DNA from: Cladorhizidae sp. MBARI D1340-BT2
Taxonomy: Eukaryota; Porifera; Demospongiae; Poecilosclerida; Cladorhizidae
DNA: 64,000 bases
Direction of reading: 5' to 3'
NCBI GenBank assembly: GCA_028752905.1
Contig: JAQNBH010000014.1
Coordinates: 28,392,668-28,456,667, forward strand
The notes below the pieces were generated by a model, which did no database searches, was not told the DNA's origin, and worked only from the letters and a program-made list of their open reading frames with translations. The translations under genes were made by a program, and so were the position numbers. Within the stretch, counting starts at the first letter, position 1. Each line of letters begins with the position of its first letter. Shown one piece after another: positions 1 to 48,680 of the stretch.

Positions 1-91
1 ATCTGTTTACACCACTTGGGCTCCACTTCAGTTGGAGTTTTCTTGAGCTACCCACAAGACGTGTTTAAACCCTGTGGATGTGTTGGCTCCG

Positions 92-470
92 GAGAGAGCT
101 TCGCAGAGAGTCGGTTCAAGTGAGAGAGCTTTGCAGAGAGTCAGTTCAAGTGAGAGAGCTTCACAGAGAGTCAGTTCAAGTGAGAGCACAGAGAGCTGGT
201 TCAAGTGAGAGAGCTTCACAGAGAGCTGGTTCAAGTGAGAGAGCTTCACAGAGAGTCAGTTCAAGTGAGAGCACAGAGAGCTGGTTCAAGTGAGAGAGAT
301 TCGCAGAGAGTCAGTTCAAGTGAGAGAGCTTCACAGAGAGTCGGTTCAAGTGAGAGAGCTTCACAGAGAGTCAGTTCAAGTGAGAGAGCTTCACAGAGAG
401 TCAGTTCAAGTGAGAGCACAGAGAGCTGGTTCAAGTGAGAGAGCTTCACAGAGAGTCGATTCAAGTGATC
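92..470. repeat. 30-bp minisatellite (AGAGAGCTTCACAGAGAG core)
   Basis: About 12 to 13 tandem copies of a purine-rich unit of about 30 bp, some shortened by 12 bp (copies with GAGCACAGAGAGCTGG instead of the full form). The short open frames that cross it on both strands are low-complexity by-products of a unit divisible by three. No gene is supported here. Confidence 0.9.
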
Positions 471-1551
471 TCATTCACAAATGTACCCGCCCCCTCATAT
501 TATATATCATTCTGAAACTCATAAAAGGCTCTATCATTTGCTAACTAAGTATATTCATAGCAGTTGCTAATTAATTATATTCATAGACTGTAAAAAGTTA
601 TATATCTTAGAAAGCAGAAGTTTAAAAAAAAGATGTTTGACCTTTAGACCTCTCTGAAGGGGTCATTGTGCTTAACTTGGAAAGCTTCATACGTGGCCAT
701 CGCATAAGGGGGTGGGGAGACTTACATGTATGCCTAGCTAGATTAGCAACAGTACTGTGATACTATGATAATTTATTACTACCAGAGATGCCTGCATTCC
801 ATTACGGGACTGGTGTAGCATCCATTGGCCTCTACACACACACACTATTAAACCTTCAGCGATGACACTACCCTCTATAAATGTCACAATCTTACCAAAG
901 TCTGTGAATAGTGTAGGGCTAGAGGTACTAGCGAACTTTTCCCATTAAGTGAGCTCTAATAACAAACCAACCTCCAGACCATGACCCCCCACTGGGAGAT
1001 AACCCTCTGGCTTCGGGATCAAGCCCCCTGCCCACATTAACGATGTGCTATGATAGATGCACGTGTATATCCCCAAACAAAATGGCCGGCAAGCTCAAGT
1101 GCTACCACATTGTTTCTGGCGATGATGGCTTCCCGTGAACCTACGTTCCTCTCGGTGTAAAAGTAAACCTTCGTTAAGAGTTCATGTTTTCATGTGAAAG
1201 TGTTCTCATCGCACTTGTTGGTACGCTATCAAAACCTGCCACATCCACCATCGTCTGTCTTCCTGCAGGACTGCCTTGTCCTCCTTCCTTGTAGCAAAGT
1301 AAACCTTGAACTTAGTCAGCCTGGTCCACATGGTCAGAACAATAGTTGACACATGCACAGGTCTCGGGTGTGAGTGTCAAAAGTAACGCAAACACTTTGA
1401 AAATACGAGTGTCCTTCTATTTTAAGTGTGTTCATATGTGCCAGAATTGGTACGTATAAATTACAACATGCTACTAAATAGCCTGACATTATACACAGCT
1501 GGGGTTGGCATGCCAACCCCCTATCAGCTACTTATTATATATATGTTTGAT
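471..1551. other. Unique sequence, no gene recognised
   Basis: No splice-compatible coding exon, RNA gene or mobile element is evident. A start codon at 1081 opens only 18 codons and its only donor-like GT gives a phase that would create a stop when joined to the exon at 3055, so it is not accepted as the first exon of the GTPase gene downstream. Confidence 0.4.
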
Positions 1552-2690
1552 TGTGTAGTCCTACCTGTACTGCCATGCTAGTTGGTGTGTAGCCCTACCT
1601 GTACTGCCATGCTAGTTAGTGTGTAGTCCTACCTGTACTGCCATGCTAGTTGGTGTGTAGTCCTACCTGTGCCATGCTAGTTGGTCTGTAGTCCTACCTG
1701 TACTGCCATGCTAGTTGGTTGTGTAGTCCTACCTGTACTGCCATGCTAGTTGGTGTGTAGTCCTACCTGTACTGTCATGCTAGTTGGTGTGTAGTCCTAC
1801 CTGCACTGCCATGCTAGTTGGTGTGTAGTCCTACCTGTACTGCCATGCTAGTTGGTGTGTAGTCCTACCTGTACTGCCATGCTAGTTGGTGTGTAGTCCT
1901 ACCTGCACTGCCATGCTAGTTGGTGTGTGGTACTACCTGTACTGCCATGCTAGTTGGTGTGTAGTCCTACCTGTACTGCCATGCTAGTTGGTGTATAGTC
2001 CTACCTGTACTGCCATGCTAGTTGGTGTGCAGTCCTACCTGTACTACCATGCTAGTTGGTGTGTAGTCCTACCTGTACTGCCATGCTAGTTGGTGTGCAG
2101 TCCTACCTGTACTACCATGCTAGTTGGTGTGTAGTCCTACCTGTACTACCATGCTAGTTGGTGTGTAGTCCTACCTGTACTGCCATGCTAGTTGGTGTGT
2201 GGTCCTACCTGTACTGCCATGCTAGTTGGTGTGTAGTCCTACCTGTATTGCCATACTAGTGGTGTGTAGTCCTACCTGTACTGCCATGCTAGTTGGTGTG
2301 TAGTCCTACCTGTACTGCCATGCTAGTTGGTGTGTAGTCCTACCTGTACTGCCATGCTAGTTGGTGTGTAGTCCTACCTGTACTGCCATGCTAGTTGGTG
2401 TGTAGTCCTACCTGTACTACCATGCTAGTTGGTGTGTAGTCCTACCTGTACTGCCATGCTAGTTGGTGTGTAGTCCTACCTGTACTGCCATGCTAGTTGG
2501 TGTGTAGTCCTACCTGTACTACCATGCTAGTTGGTGTGTAGTCCTACCTGTACTGCCATGCTAGTTGGTGTGTAGTCCTACCTGTACTGCCATGCTAGTT
2601 GGTGTGTAGTCCTACCTGTACTACCATGCTAGTTGGTGTGTAGTCCTACCTGTACTGCCATGCTAGTTGGTGTGTAGTCCTACTTTCAAG
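1552..2690. repeat. 34-bp minisatellite, about 33 copies
   Basis: A 34-bp unit with the core TAGTCCTACCTGTACTGCCA repeats with few changes. Recurrent variants (TACC for TGCC at the same position, GCAG for GTAG) recur at spaced copies, suggesting that blocks of several units were duplicated together. It lies upstream of the first recognised exon of the GTPase gene. Confidence 0.95.
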
Positions 2691-3054
2691 CCCTTTTGTG
2701 GTCAAAATGACTCGATATCAGGTTACCAAAAAATTCCCTCCACAGGCCCACAAACCATAGTAACACTTACAAACCTCACATGAGATCTCTATTAGGTATT
2801 CATTACTCCCTCCTTCTCCACCTCACCTCCTTCCCTCCCTCCCCCAACAACCCTAGCTACTGATGGCTCCTCACCAGCTTGTCCCTCCCATCTCCATAGC
2901 AACATAACATTTCCTTCCTTTTCCAATTAAGCTCATTTCTCAGTGCAGTTGTCGAACAGTTGAAACCAAAGCTATAAAGATGGACACTGCTATTATTATC
3001 ATGTGTTATTTACCATGATATTTACCATGAGCGCACACTGTGTGTTGTGTGCAG
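2691..3054. other. Sequence immediately upstream of the first recognised exon
   Basis: This stretch ends in the acceptor TGTGTGCAG. Reading upstream in the exon frame meets a TGA at 3028 with no ATG between, so translation must start in an earlier exon, or the gene begins outside what I can recognise. A CT-rich tract lies around 2810-2850. Confidence 0.4.
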
Positions 3055-38672
<35,618 letters not shown>

Positions 38673-39860
38673 TTTATGTGTGTAATAATATTGTAATGAA
38701 TCTTTCATTATTGAAGTCACTTTCGGTTTTTATAATTGGCAAATGATTAGTGTCTCTTATATTACAATTACTATCATGCTTATTCATATAGTTTATAGAA
38801 CCACCTTCCCCTCAAGTTCAAGTGATGACTAGGTGTTGTGGTAGCACTCCCTATAATTATTGGTTGATCCCTGGCAGACAATAAAAAATATATTTCTCAG
38901 CTAGAATCCCTTTGACAGCTTCAAAGTATTATAAAGGGTATTCAGCTGATTTTGACCCCAAAAATACTTCGAGAGTGCCTCAAAACCTTTATGAACGCGG
39001 TAAACCAGCACCCTCTAAAACTGTTTAAAAAACTGTAAATTCATCTCCAAGATCTTGCGCCTATTGATGTATCTATCTACTTTATTCCCTAGTATAATAT
39101 TTATTCCCTAGTATAATATGTCCATTTATCTACCAGATGACTACTGACCAATGGATTAATCATTTTCTCACTTCAGCAAAACACTAATTAATCAGTAAAA
39201 GATGGTCAATATCATAGACATGCTGAAAGCACTGACCTATGACAAAACCAGGTAACTACTTATGATGCATGTGTGACTGTGTCTGTGCATATATTATGAA
39301 TACATATAATATAGGCATGTGTGTCTAGATAAATAATAGCATCTTTGGTTAGTTCTGGTATTATCTTGAATAACTTTTTGTAGGTGGCTATTTGGCTATT
39401 TGGCTACTAGAAACTAAACAAATATATATATATATATATATATGTAGAAATAAAGAAGAATTTACCAAATTAGACGACATTTAGAGGCCCTTTATCTATT
39501 AATAATATAGACTGATTTTTATGGTAATTGAAGTTTATTATTAAAGTAATATAAACGAAATTCAATGACCTTGAATGTTACTTTCTCGACATTTCGACTT
39601 GATTGTCCAGCCTTCATCAGGAATGAAGGCTTGAGCATCTAGTCGAAATGTTGAGAAAGTAAAATTAAAGTAGTTTATTGAGATGTACGTATATAGGTAA
39701 AATTCTTGTTTTGACAAGTCAATCCATTTTTTGTTTTTAAATGGAACATTTTGTTGTCTGCAGATATTAGTGAAGTTTCTTGTAAATGTTTTGTTGCCTA
39801 CATTGTTTTTATTTGGACCATTTTGTTTTGCTTTGTTCACCCACTTACAGGATAGAGGTT
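38673..39860. other. Intergenic, with dispersed inverted repeat
   Basis: A copy of the 33.4-kb dispersed family lies at about 38870-39070. At about 39555-39685 two arms of the CTGATGA/TCGAAAT family face each other (TTCGACTTGATTGTCC against GCATCTAGTCGAAATG), forming an inverted repeat. A short (AT)n tract is at 39421-39445. Confidence 0.5.
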
Positions 39861-40990
39861 TTAGTTGCGCTCCCTGGAAATTTAGGTAGTCGACTCTTCT
39901 GAAGCTTGTCTCTGAGTCAACCCCTTAAAATGATGACTCTGTATCTGCTGCTCTCAAGGTGAAGCTCAACTTCCTCCAAGTTATAAGCAGCAGGCATGAG
40001 CATTTTACGGCACGTGATGCTCTCCTACTTCTCTGGAACTCTCTCTCTACTTGTTATGAACCTCTTCCTCTTGTTCCTCTCCCATCATTACTTTATGCGA
40101 TGCAAGTCCATCATGAGTACCAACATCAACTTTACGGCTGATGATCCAGCTTAGACCCAAGCTATTCTGCCTATAAAAGTATGGTGGTCTAGGAATCCAT
40201 CATGCTGGGCAGCTTGCTCCCTCTGCCTATAAGTTGTCTTCATTCTGCCACCTCACTTCCAGTCACTCCCTTTTCCTAACCAGGAGGCTGTCCTACCTAT
40301 GGGGTCTCAATGCCATGACCATCCTACTCCATCAGGCAATGAAGCGAGTATCCAGAAGACCTGGGATAATTATCAGGTGATGATTAGCTGATTCATTGCT
40401 TGGAGAATGCTGTTGATGACTTTGCTCATGCTCGGCTATTAGCTATAATTATTATCACTAAAGAGTCAGGCACATTGCTTCATGCTCTTCTGTAGGGCTG
40501 AGGATGGATCACAACACCATCTGTGTTGCAGTTGGCATAGGATGATCTACTTTCTGTCTCCTCCACTCGTGTCAACACTGTAAAGTTAGAATTGACCACC
40601 TAGCCACCCATTGACTAAGCTGAAAAGTAAAGGCTGCCATCATCGCCATGCAGCTATAAATGATATCCTACATCATGCTCTGCCTCTACTAGGTTCCCAT
40701 CAAGATTGGAACCATCTGGTCTCCAGAGATCAAATGGCAAAAGACCGGATGAGGTGACCATGGTCCCTTGGAAACACAGCAAGCTTAGTATGGGCTGCAA
40801 TGTGTCCGGACTCCTTGGCACCATCGTATCATGGTTTGGCTACCAGCAGTGCAGGTGCAGTAGCTGCTGCAGCTGAGGAAAGAAAGCTGGCCAAATACAC
40901 AAGTTTGGACCATAGCCACTCCTTCATCAGATATGCGAGTCATCGGTCAATGGCTTCCATCAAAGACCTTGGCTATAAGATTTGACAGAG
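39860..40990 (+). pseudogene. Non-LTR retrotransposon RT C-terminal fragment
   Basis: Frames broken by stops read ARDALLLLWNSLS near 40010, GGLGIHHAGQLAPSAYKLSS near 40180-40240, and, near 40800-40970, MCPDSLAPSYHGLATSSAGA, ERKLAKYTSL and IKDLGYKI. This order is typical of the region after the reverse transcriptase domain in a group of animal LINE-like elements (DxFAPSY...AGAVA...KYxxL...DLGxR). The RT core itself is absent, so this is a 5'-truncated, decayed insertion. Confidence 0.65.
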
Positions 40991-41194
40991 AACTGGTAAA
41001 GTAAAACTTATGCAGTGACTGTCAGTAGCGGCGTGACTGTCAGTAGCGGTGCAGAGAGGGAACTCTATTTCTGTGTTGGGGTTCATTGGTGGGTAGTGTT
41101 ACCTTAGTTACCAGTTCACTGTTTATTTATTTCAGGGTAGTTATAATAAGGAACAACATTGTCTTGTTTCCACTTGTAGTCAAACAGCCACCTA

Positions 41195-41415
41195 CAAGAT
41201 GCTACTCAGTGTAACACCAGAATTAACCATTACAGATGTTAATCTTTACCATGTTTATTAATAAAGTAGGCACACATGCATATGTAATACACATTGACAA
41301 GCATTATAAGATGTTACTCAGTGTAACACCAGAATTAACCATCACAGATGTTAATCTTTACCATGTTTATTAATAAAGTAGACACATGCATATGTAATAC
41401 ACATTGACATGTGGT
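41195..41415. repeat. Two tandem copies of a 115-120 bp sequence
   Basis: The block GATG(C/T)TACTCAGTGTAACAC through AATACACATTGACA appears at about 41200-41305 and again at about 41308-41412 with few differences. Confidence 0.85.
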
Positions 41416-41899
41416 ATTTGGTTTTGTTGATGGTCTGTGCAGTTAGCTATTGTCACAGGAGTAAACTGAGGAAACCAGATCACTTGTTGTACAAAACATG
41501 CAGCTGAGCTCAGTTATGGGATGATAACTATATGCATCATAAGTTACCTGGTTTTGTTGAAATTCTATGCTATTAACAATTGTTACAAGAGTAAAATTCT
41601 TCGAAAACATCGTGTTACGAAGTGTACAACTGCTTGGTGAAGCTGATTGCTGGATATTGCACGAACACAAGCGTGTTTGTGTTTATGGCACTGATGACCT
41701 TTTATTGAGAAATTTGGATAGCTTATGTGTGGGAGGGAAAGGAGATAGACACAAGACACAAGAGCTTGAAGATTAATTTCATCTTTTTTGGTTGGTTGGA
41801 CTGCCAGTATTTAGTATAAGGCACGCTTGATGTGTTTCTGTAGTCAAAATCGGTCGTTTAGGACACTGGCAATATGAGATATAAACTTTTTGTCTGCCA

Positions 41900-43780
41900 T
41901 TTTAAAACCCGTAGCTATGGTGATCCTAGAGTGCCACTCCCCCTAGTTTAAACAAGCCCCCTCTGCTACCTACTCCCACTTATCCTCTATCACCTCAACG
42001 CACAGGCCTGCCTCCCTTCTACCCGCCCCTGCTATATATCTACTCCAATTTATCCCCAACCAATTCCAGGGCTTACCCTTCAGGTCCCTGGCATAAAAAG
42101 CCAACATCAGCCACCATTACACCTCAACCAAGGTTACTCCCCTCAAAGTCTCTGGCCACTGAGCCCTCCACAAAACACCTCTCACTCCCTTCTCCACCAC
42201 CCCAACCACCTCTCTCCCATCAGCCCTCTGCACCTCACTGCTCATCCTCACCTAACCTTACCACTTTTGGGTCTACTATCATCTCTCCTAGTGCCACATC
42301 TCCTGTCCTCTCCCGGTTACCAGCAGTACCCAAAACAACCACAAATGACATAAAGGTATTCTATTTTAATGCACGCAGTCTTCTTCCCAAGTTAGACGAA
42401 CTTACAAGATTATCTTATCTCTATAAACCCACATAATTTCTATAGTTGAGACATGGCTCTCCCCAGATGTCTCTGACTCTGAAATTGCTACCGCTCATTC
42501 AGATTAGATCGAAATAGACATGGTGGAGGTATAGTAGTCTATGTAAAGTCAAGCCTTCTCGCTTCAATCATCTCTCTCCCATCCATCTCTACGCTTGAAC
42601 TTCTAATTATCTCAATTAAACTTACTTCCTTTTTGCCACATTCTATCGCCCACCTTCATCACCCGACCATCTAGATCATTTACTTGCCTCACTTGCTGCT
42701 CTTCCCTCCACCCCCCACCTTCCCACAAAGGAACTTATTCTGTTGGGGACTTTAATGTTAATTTTTTTATCACCTTCACTGCTTCTCGATAAGATCTACG
42801 CAATATCTGACCTTTTTTCTCTCATCCACTATCCAACTCAATACTCCCATACTGGTGTCCCCTCTGTCATTGCTCTTGTGTACGTACCCTCTACCCTTAC
42901 TCCCATCTGCTGTGAAGTCTCTCCTCCTGTATCAAACTCCGACCACAACTCCATCCTCTTCTCCCTCCCTCTCATTTCTGATTCTCCATCTCCCTCACCT
43001 CCACATCGAGTCTGGTTATATGACAGAGCAGACTTCTCTCAAGCTAACGACCTAATTTATATCATTCCCTGGGACACCATCCTCCCCCCCTTAGACACTG
43101 AAGCCTCTTGGCTCATATTTAAAGAACTCTTTACTCACATCATGCACAAAACTATTCCCTCTAAGCTAGTTTATCCCACCCCGCTGTACCCCTCCCTGGA
43201 TCTCCTACTCCATTCTCAAAATTAAAATTAGAAATAGATTATAATCCTCTGCCAAATCATTCAGATCTGCTGATGCCTGGGCAGCCTATCGCCATTGCCG
43301 TAACCACACTCTTTCACTCCTCCGTTCGGCAAAACACTTCTTCTTTCAAAGACTATCATCTTCTCCCAACTCTAGTTCTTTTTGGAGAGCAATAAAGAAA
43401 TTGGGTTAAAAAAATCTTGTATTCCATCTCTTACTTACCAAGATCAAACTTGTGCTTCCCCTCAGTCTAAAGCCGAGGTTCTAAATCACTTCTTCTCAAG
43501 CTGTTTTAATAAGTCTTCTCTACCCCTCTGTAATCATACCTTCTCCGCCCTTCCCTTGCCCACCTGAGCTCCTCTGCTCACCGGACGAGATTGTAAGTCT
43601 TTTAACTTGCATTCCCTCTGAGAAATCAACTGGCCCTGATTCTATCTCTGCCAGAATGCTTAGATCCACAGCTGCATCCATATCAATTCCTCTTTCTCTT
43701 ATCTTTAATTCCTCCCTCTCTACTGGTGTACTACCCACTGACTGGAAGCATTCCTTTCTATCCCCAAAACATCTACACCC
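41900..43780 (+). pseudogene. CR1/Jockey-like LINE fossil, 3' truncated
   Basis: A Pro/Ser/Thr-rich stretch (about 41935-42340) leads to FYFNARSLLPKLDEL near 42360-42405, the start of an APE-type endonuclease. Further endonuclease words follow, including HTGVPSVIALVYVPS and SNSDHNSILFSLPL (to about 42980). After several stops, EKSTGPDSISARMLRSTAAS near 43620-43680 and TGVLPTDWKHSFLSP mark the beginning of the reverse transcriptase. The match ends at about 43775, where sequence of a Gypsy-like element begins. Multiple stops and frameshifts show it is dead. Confidence 0.8.
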
Positions 43781-43784
43781 TCGA

Positions 43785-45800
43785 CTGCATCAAGAAGATT
43801 TAGAACTCCAATTTCATGGAAATGAACTGAAAGAAGAGCGGAAACAGTGTGCAGAATAGATAGCACATCGAGAGGTGGAAACACAGAGAGGGTTGTGTTG
43901 AGAGTACTTGTTGAAGGAATCGATAAGCAAGGAGAAGTAGCAGCAGATATAGCTACCAAAGAAAAGGATATTAGGATTAAAAAAATTAACAGACATTGAG
44001 GCCTACTTAATGACATAGAGAGGTTAAAATAGAAGCATATGTCGTCTTAGTAATAATTATGTTGAGCTGTTTAATTAGCATCACCCCTCCCTGGTAAAGC
44101 AGACAGCGCTTATGCTGCCATGACAGTACATGATTCAGGAGATTATAGGAAGCTAAGGCTTCAGTATTAAGTTGTTGTGACATCAACAAAGAAAGTTACT
44201 GACAGAGATTCAGAGTGATCACCAAGAAGAGTGAGGAAACAAACAGGAGGCTTGCAACTCGACACTGCAAACGAGTGAATGCAAGTCTGTAACACGATGG
44301 AGGAATTGAAAGACTTGAGTAAGCGAGGACTGCAGGAGTGCAAGACCTTTGGGGACCCGAAAGGAACATGATAACTAGTGAAGGTCAAGAATGACCTCAG
44401 CGACATTGAGTGCTAAAACTGTAGAAAGGAAAGTCTCAGATTGCCCTATCAATGCCATGCACTGTGAAGTGCATCGCAAAGGCAAATACTGTGTGAAACA
44501 TCTACATCACTCTAAGAGGCCTGGCATTGCCAAGAAGGGTTTTGTACAACACAAGATTGTAACAGACCTAATCTTAGATACAGGCTGCTCAAGATTATTA
44601 GTGCATCGGGACTTTGTAGCTGAGAAGAAGCTACTGAACAGCAAAGCAGTGGCCATTTGGTGTGCACAGGGAGAAACTGTGTTGTACCCACTTGCACGGG
44701 TAAATGTAGAAGTTGATGGTCATGTCATGGAAGTTGAAGCAGCTGTAACAGAGACTCCTCCTGTATTTAGTTACAGATGTACCTGACCAGAATTGATGCT
44801 GGATAACGATCTGAGGGCTCAACATAAGAAAAATCATCAACCAGAAGATGACGTTCTCGTGTTGGTACTAGGCACAAGTGGAACATCAGATCAAAGAGGC
44901 AGAAGAATGCATGGCAAGCCAGGAGGAATCAGAAGTTGAAGTGAATTCACCAAAAGATTACAGGGATCGGGAGGAACAGAGGACATTCGACGACAAGGAG
45001 GAGGATAATTATTAGACACAACAACCTGCCAGATTTAATTGAAAGACTTGTTTACATCCAACTGAGACCGAATTCATTCAAGTACATAGAAGTGAGAAGT
45101 GAGGAGCAAAACTGAGATACAGACAGGTCTGAACCAGATGAGACAAGAGCAACAAGAAGTGCCATGACATGCTCTCGGCATATCTGTGCAAAGTTGAAGG
45201 CACTGCAAGAGACGGACACCACCCAAGAGTCGGCTCGACATGTGGCAAAAGAAGAACCATTGGTATCATAGAAACTGATTTTTCAGAGAGAATGGACTAC
45301 TCTACAAGCATTGGGTTCTGATCAAAGGAGGTTCAGAGGTGATGGCAGTTAACCGATTGGTTCTTCCATTGCAACGTAGAGGAACTGTACTTCAGCTTGC
45401 TCACTCTGTTCTTATTGGAGGTCATCTAGGAAGGGAGAAGACTGCTCAATGATTTTCACATAGATTTTATTGACTCGCTCGCTCTCTTCAGTGATGGAGT
45501 CGAGTATTGCCGAAACTGCATTACATGTCAGAAGAACTCCCACTATATGCCATGTTGAGTTACTCGCGTTCATCCACCAATAGTACAGCAACCCCTCCAC
45601 AGAATTGCCGTGGGTATTATAGGACTACCAAGGACAACTCAGGGAAGTATTTTGTACTAATCATCTGGATTATGCCACGCACTACCCGGAGGCAATCCCC
45701 ATGTGATCAGTAGATGTTGAGTGCGTGGCAGAGGAGCTAGTGACATTGATCTGCCAATGTTGAAGTAATGGCTTATCGTTTGGTTGCTTCCTCGTGACAT
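43785..45800 (+). pseudogene. Ty3/Gypsy LTR retrotransposon fossil: gag, protease, integrase
   Basis: Decayed gag words occur near 43985-44260 (TDIEAYLMT, then SVLSCCDINK, then SEETNRRLATR). A damaged zinc-knuckle-like cluster (ECxNC...C..H/C) lies near 44400-44465. At 44560-44600 LILDTGCSRLLVHRDFV carries the DTG active site of a retropepsin. At 45280-45560 are integrase words: VLPLQRRGTVLQLAHS and GGHLGREKT, and on another frame EYCRNCITCQKNS, the HHCC zinc-binding region, followed by a fragment of the catalytic domain to about 45730. I see no reverse transcriptase or RNase H between protease and integrase. LTRs are not recognised. Many stops and frameshifts. Confidence 0.75.
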
Positions 45801-46149
45801 AATCCCAGCCTTTTATCATCATGGCATCAATGCTGCACAGATCAGTACTCCTCAGTTAGGGAAATGGCAATGGTAAGGTCATGGCCTGGAAAGCAGCTAG
45901 ACAATATAATCCTCATGGTGATCTAATGGATTTTTTTACATGAACAGCTTGATTTGTCTGTTTTGAGGGAAATCATGAAAAGTATGCCAAGTCACAATGA
46001 TTTTGTCAATAATCAACTGAAATTTACTCTCTTTATTTAACTAAATGCTGTAGCCGTCATCAAGAATATGAAATGCTAAGGCTCACATGAGTTTGATATA
46101 TACTAGTAGCTAGCTATCCACCACATGATGCAAACCACATCCTGGCACA

Positions 46150-48680
46150 TTCATCCAGTACATGAAATGGATGTAGAAAAAACAGTAATAATAATGCTAG
46201 GTGGATCAAGGGTGTGTGTAATGAGGAAGTAATATGCAGTAGAGGGAGAGAACAAGTGGTGGTAGGCATGTTTATGTGAATCCGGAGGGGACGAGAGTAA
46301 AGGAGATGGAAATGCTTTTTGAAGTACTCCAAACAGATGTAACGATATTTGAAGGGAAGGTGATTCTGATGGGCGACTTTAATGCAAGGATATAGGTCTG
46401 GGGGAGGAAGCACACCCTCACAGCAATGGTAGAGGGCTCCTGAACTTGGCTTGCTTGGAGAACTAGTTATAGAAAATGAAATGAAGGAAAGTGAACCTGG
46501 GAAGTGGGGGGAAAGGAATAAGTAATTGACAATCTATTTTGCTTTTGAGAAATCTCATTGTAGGGATGGTAGTGTTCGAAGACTCTGGCAAGAATGATAT
46601 TGGTTCAGACCATAACCCACTGTGGTGTGAAGTGAAGTCTTGGGGCATGGAGGAGTGAGTGGAAACAGTAAGATTGAAATGGAGAGTGGATGGTGGGCAA
46701 GACTGGATGGAGTTCCAACTGGCAGTAGAGGAAGCATTTGTAGGATGGGAAGAAGAACAATTGAGTGGGTTTTGATCAAGATCAAGAGCATGGGTCCAAT
46801 GTAACAAATAGCATCTGGAATGCATGGAAAGGGAAGGTCTTGACAGTGGCAGAGAAAGGTTTAAGGAAAAGATAACGGCGAACTCAAAAGGATGGTCAGA
46901 TGAAGTAAGGGAAGCAATACGTAACAGGAAGGGAGTTTGTAGGAAATTGAAGACAGCAAGAATGGAGGACATGATGTTAAAGTGAGAAAGCTCTGGAATG
47001 AATATAAATAGCTAAGGAAGAAGGACGAGGTTACTGATAAGGAAAGAGAAGAAGGAGTGAGAAAAGACAGTGAGGAGAATACGAGAGCAGGGTGGAACCA
47101 GCTATAAGATGTTTTGGTCGGACCCGACAGATTGAAGACCAACTCTGGTGGAGTGATAGGAGATGATAAGGTTTTGCAAAACACTGGGAGGAGCTTGGCA
47201 GAGAGAGAGAAGAGTGTCAATAATACCTAGTTCGGGTGAAGTGGGTCAGGGTGGCAATGAGATGGATGTGTTTGAACAAGTAAGATGGGGAGAAGTGGTG
47301 GATATCTTTGGAGGGGAAAACCTCCAAAAACCTCCAGGAAACAAATGGAATACTCAATGAGATAATGGGAGGATGTTAGAAGTATTGGTGAACTCGCTGA
47401 ACATGGTGCTGTGAAATAAGTGTTGTCTGGAGGATTGGATGAGGAGTTTGTTGGTATATACTACTACTCTAAAGGAAGGTGACGCAGAAGTGATTGACGG
47501 ATATCAGGGGAGTTGTTTTGTGTAGCAAAGGTCTTTACAAGAATGTGGCAGAGAGGTTGGGGAAGGTTTATGAGGAACAAGTTTTCACGGAAGCAGGCCT
47601 TTACAATAGGGTGGAGCTTGGATAGTGTCAGGTGGAGATCAGTCGAGGGGTTTGTGATAGAGAGGGGACTCAGGCAGGGCTATCTTTTGTCACCAACATT
47701 ATTCAGCATGTATTTGTCAGGAATGGTGGATGAACTAGAGGGAGCTGAGCTGGGATTGAAGGTGGATGGTACATGGTGTGGTGCACTGCTCTATACTGAT
47801 GATATTGTGCTTTTGGCAGACACAGGAGTGGAGTAGCAAGCAATGTTGGGTGTGGTACAGAAGTATGCAATAAAATGGAAGTTGAAGTAAAAAAAGAGCC
47901 AAATAATCATTGGGAAAGGGAAAAGTTGTGTGAAGTGGAATATTGTTGGAGAGGAGCTGGAAGTGAAGAAGCATTTCAAATACCAGGGTGTGTGGTTTAA
48001 TGAGAAATTGAGACGGAGTGTACACTTGGAGAAAATGAAGGTTAAAGCAGAAGAATGGGCTGTGGATGAGTAAAGTGAATGGGAAAATGAAGAGCTGTTA
48101 TCTAGGCCAAGCCTGGAACATGCTGCTGATATGTGGTCGACAGAAGGACAGACTACTTGTAGGAAATTAGAGTCTGCCCAATTGAAGTGGAGAGAAATCT
48201 ATTAGGGGTTAGCAACACAGTGGCAGGAGTCAGTGTTGAAGGACTTGGGATGGAGGAAGTTGGCAGAGAGGAGGAGGAGAAAAAATCCTCTATGTTAGGA
48301 AGCTTGCAAAGATGGAGGGGGATCGACTGATGAACATTATGGCAGACAAGCTAATGGATGGAGGGATAGGATGATGGGAAGAATATACACTGTTGAGGAG
48401 GAAGTATGATCTGGATAATTAGCTAGGATAGGGAGCAATGGAAGGTGAAGATAAAGAAGAGAAATGTGCATGCTTAGGAGGGGGAAGTAGAAAGTAAGAG
48501 CAGCTTGAAGTGGTGTAGGTTGGCAAAAGGCGATGAAGAAGAAAGGTTTACAAGGTCTTTACAGGGATGTGAGAGAGTGAGGTTGATGTTTAGGATGAGG
48601 ACATGTAGCAGGTCTATTGCATGACTAGAAGTGAAGTAGGCTGTGCAGTGAAGACAGATGTATGTTGGGTGTCAGGAGGG
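46150..48680 (+). pseudogene. LINE-type retrotransposon fossil with RT motif YTDD
   Basis: An endonuclease-like beginning (about 46340-46620, including GSDHNPLWCEV) is followed by a charged linker. Then reverse transcriptase motifs appear at 47640-47820: VIERGLRQGYLLSPTLFSMY and ALLYTDDIVLLAD, the A/B/C-box region with a YxDD core. Downstream frames (KYQGVWFNEKL, then VKAEEWA) match the thumb and C-terminal part. Interrupted by many stops. Its G/A-rich coding strand differs sharply from the pyrimidine-rich LINE at 42 kb, so it is a different family. Confidence 0.8.

Noticed and set aside
1081..1137. ATG with 18 codons as first exon of the GTPase gene
   Set aside because: The only nearby donor-like GT would join to exon 3055 in a phase that creates an immediate stop.
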